The position numbers and the translations under genes are program-made. From positions 1 to 7,513 of the forward strand of contig CATZPU010000049.1 in NCBI GenBank assembly GCA_958422845.1: a DNA stretch of 7,513 nt. Direction: 5' to 3'. Numbering within the stretch: position 1 is the stretch's first letter; each line of letters starts with the position of its first letter. The notes under the pieces are model-generated. The model worked only from the letters and a program-made list of their open reading frames with translations. It had not been told where the DNA came from and made no database searches. Below are positions 6,253 to 7,513 of this stretch, one piece after another. The stretch comes from an uncultured Lachnospiraceae bacterium (GTDB lineage Bacteria > Bacillota > Clostridia > Lachnospirales > Lachnospiraceae).

Positions 6253-6281
6253 TTGACTTTTTCTGATTACGGTATTAAGAT
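6253..6281 (+). promoter_or_regulatory. SigA-type promoter for htpG
   Basis: TTGACT (6253-6258), a spacer of exactly 17 bases and TAAGAT (6276-6281): five and four of six consensus matches. It lies immediately downstream of the CIRCE element, so HrcA bound there would be expected to hinder polymerase at the -35. The transcript would start near 6288 with a leader of about 77 bases. Confidence 0.75.
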
Positions 6282-6296
6282 ACCTACAGAACACAA

Positions 6297-6334
6297 AATA
6301 ATTGTCCAAAATTATTCAAAACAACGCTGTTTTG
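6297..6334 (+). repeat. Two tandem perfect hairpins in the htpG leader
   Basis: Two adjacent inverted repeats abut with no gap. The first is AATAATT (6297-6303) / AATTATT (6310-6316) with a six-base loop. The second is CAAAACA (6317-6323) / TGTTTTG (6328-6334) with loop ACGC. They lie in the predicted 5' leader, ending 16 bases before the AAGGAG ribosome site (6351-6356). Possible roles are mRNA stabilisation or temperature-dependent folding. They do not obviously cover the ribosome site, and the stems are AT-rich and weak. Confidence 0.5.
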
Positions 6335-6364
6335 ATATTTTAACATTTTAAAGGAGTGGTACAA

Positions 6365-7513
6365 ATGAGCAAGAAAACAGGAAGTCTTTCCATCAACAGT
6401 GAAAACATTTTTCCAATCATAAAAAAATGGCTGTACTCTGACCATGACATTTTTTTCAGAGAGCTGATCTCAAACGGCTGTGACGCGATCACAAAGCTTG
6501 CCAAGCTCGAAGTTATGGGAGAATACACATTTCCGGAGGATTACAAAAAGCAGATTCAGGTCATTGTTAATCCGGAAGAAAAAACACTGAAATTCATCGA
6601 TAACGGCATCGGTATGACAGCCGATGAGGTCGAGGAATACATCACTCAGATCGCTTTTTCCGGCGCTACAGATTTCCTTGAGAAATATAAGGACAAGACG
6701 ACAGAGGACGAGATCATCGGTCATTTCGGACTGGGCTTCTACTCTGCTTTCATGGTAGCCGATGAGGTGCACATCGATACACTTTCCTATAAAGACGGCG
6801 CATCTGCAGTACACTGGGAATGCGACGGCGGTACAGAATATACGCTTGAGGAAGGCAGCCGTCAGAGCGTCGGCACAGAGATCACTCTGTTCCTCTCTGA
6901 AGACGCACTGGAATTTGCAAACGAATACCGCGCAAGAGAGATCATCGAGAAATACTGTTCCTTCATGCCGGTCGAGATCTTCCTTTCCAAAGCAAACGCC
7001 GAGCAGGAGTATGAGACGATCGACGAATCAGACCTGCGCGAGGACGACGTCGTTGTAGAGCGTATCCATGAGGACGCAAAGACAGAAGAAAAAGAGAATG
7101 AAAACGGTGAAAAAGAAGTTGTTGAGATCTCTCCGGCACGCGACCGCGTAAAGATCAACAAGCGCCCCGTTTCCTTAAGCGATACGCATCCGCTTTGGAC
7201 GAAGCATCCGAACGACTGCACAGATGAAGAATACCGCGACTTCTACCGCAAGGTATTCCTTGACTACAAGGAGCCGCTGTTCTGGATCCATCTGAACATG
7301 GATTACCCGTTCAACTTAAAGGGCATCCTCTACTTCCCGAAGATCAACCTGGAGTACGAGAGCATCGAGGGAACCATCAAGCTCTACAACAACCAGGTGT
7401 TCATCGCCGACAATATCAAAGAGGTAATTCCGGAGTTCCTGATGCTTTTAAAGGGTGTCATCGACTGCCCCGACCTGCCGCTCAACGTGTCCAGAAGCGC
7501 GCTGCAGAACGAC
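6365..7513 (+). CDS. htpG: Molecular chaperone HtpG (bacterial Hsp90), N-terminal 383 codons; 3' end outside window
   Basis: An ATP-dependent homodimeric cytosolic chaperone of the Hsp90 family. The GHKL ATPase domain is complete: RELISNGCDAITK with Glu33 and Asn37, IDNGIGM with Asp79, the lid region, GHFGLGFYSAF (119-129) and GTEITLFL (170-177). The middle domain follows (PLWTK, DEEYRDFYRKVF, then LYFPKI and the DLPLNVSR hallmark near the window end). Two departures from common HtpG are visible. SNGCDA replaces SNASDA in the nucleotide-binding helix, and an acidic, low-complexity linker of about 40 extra residues (roughly 217-260) joins the two domains. ATG 6365 has AAGGAG eight bases upstream. 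A CIRCE element and SigA-type promoter upstream indicate HrcA-controlled heat-shock expression. The C-terminal dimerisation domain is not in the window. Confidence 0.97.
   Translation, partial: MSKKTGSLSINSENIFPIIKKWLYSDHDIFFRELISNGCDAITKLAKLEVMGEYTFPEDYKKQIQVIVNPEEKTLKFIDNGIGMTADEVEEYITQIAFSGATDFLEKYKDKTTEDEIIGHFGLGFYSAFMVADEVHIDTLSYKDGASAVHWECDGGTEYTLEEGSRQSVGTEITLFLSEDALEFANEYRAREIIEKYCSFMPVEIFLSKANAEQEYETIDESDLREDDVVVERIHEDAKTEEKENENGEKEVVEISPARDRVKINKRPVSLSDTHPLWTKHPNDCTDEEYRDFYRKVFLDYKEPLFWIHLNMDYPFNLKGILYFPKINLEYESIEGTIKLYNNQVFIADNIKEVIPEFLMLLKGVIDCPDLPLNVSRSALQND

Noticed and set aside
6340..7221. ORFs overlapping htpG in other frames (minus 6340-6528, 6470-6814, 6862-7221; plus 6762-7058)
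   Set aside because: Shadows of the htpG coding frame, which shows unmistakable Hsp90 motifs throughout.

Overview
The window looks like a chromosomal segment of an anaerobic Clostridia, most likely Lachnospiraceae. Grounds: strong AGGAGG-type ribosome binding sites, moderate G+C, a DUF5721-type protein, a clostridial-style Hsp90 (HtpG), a CIRCE/HrcA operator and SigA-like promoters. This placement rests on recognising sequence style and families; no search was run. I see no phage, insertion sequence, CRISPR array, tRNA or rRNA. No stretch over about 210 bases lacks a gene.

Layout. Positions 1-5481 hold genes on the minus strand. In transcription order (right to left) they are: a DegV-family lipid-binding protein (4642-5481); an 83-residue single-pass membrane protein (4266-4517) ending at a clear intrinsic terminator; a PAP2-superfamily membrane phosphatase (3566-4120) followed by an MgtE magnesium channel (2053-3399), which probably share one promoter and end at a long hairpin terminator; and the first ~619 codons of a large polytopic YfhO-family envelope protein (1-1859) that runs out of the left edge. 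The divergent region 5482-5724 carries facing promoters. From there the plus strand has a DUF5721-like protein with a TTG start (5725-6222), a perfect CIRCE operator, a SigA-type promoter, and htpG (6365 to the right edge, first 383 codons).

How the parts relate. Most units are single-gene or two-gene transcripts of general physiology: envelope lipid/polymer metabolism (YfhO-like, PAP2, DegV), magnesium homeostasis (MgtE) and protein folding (HtpG under apparent HrcA control). There is no evidence that they form one pathway.

No clearly new multi-gene system is visible. The points most worth a second look are: (1) a CIRCE element upstream of htpG that also supplies the stop codon, and perhaps the terminator, of the preceding gene; (2) a 41-codon proline-containing leader ORF overlapping the mgtE start; (3) an acyltransferase-like membrane domain apparently fused in front of YfhO; (4) a long acidic linker and an unusual SNGCDA motif in HtpG; and (5) two back-to-back perfect hairpins in the htpG leader.
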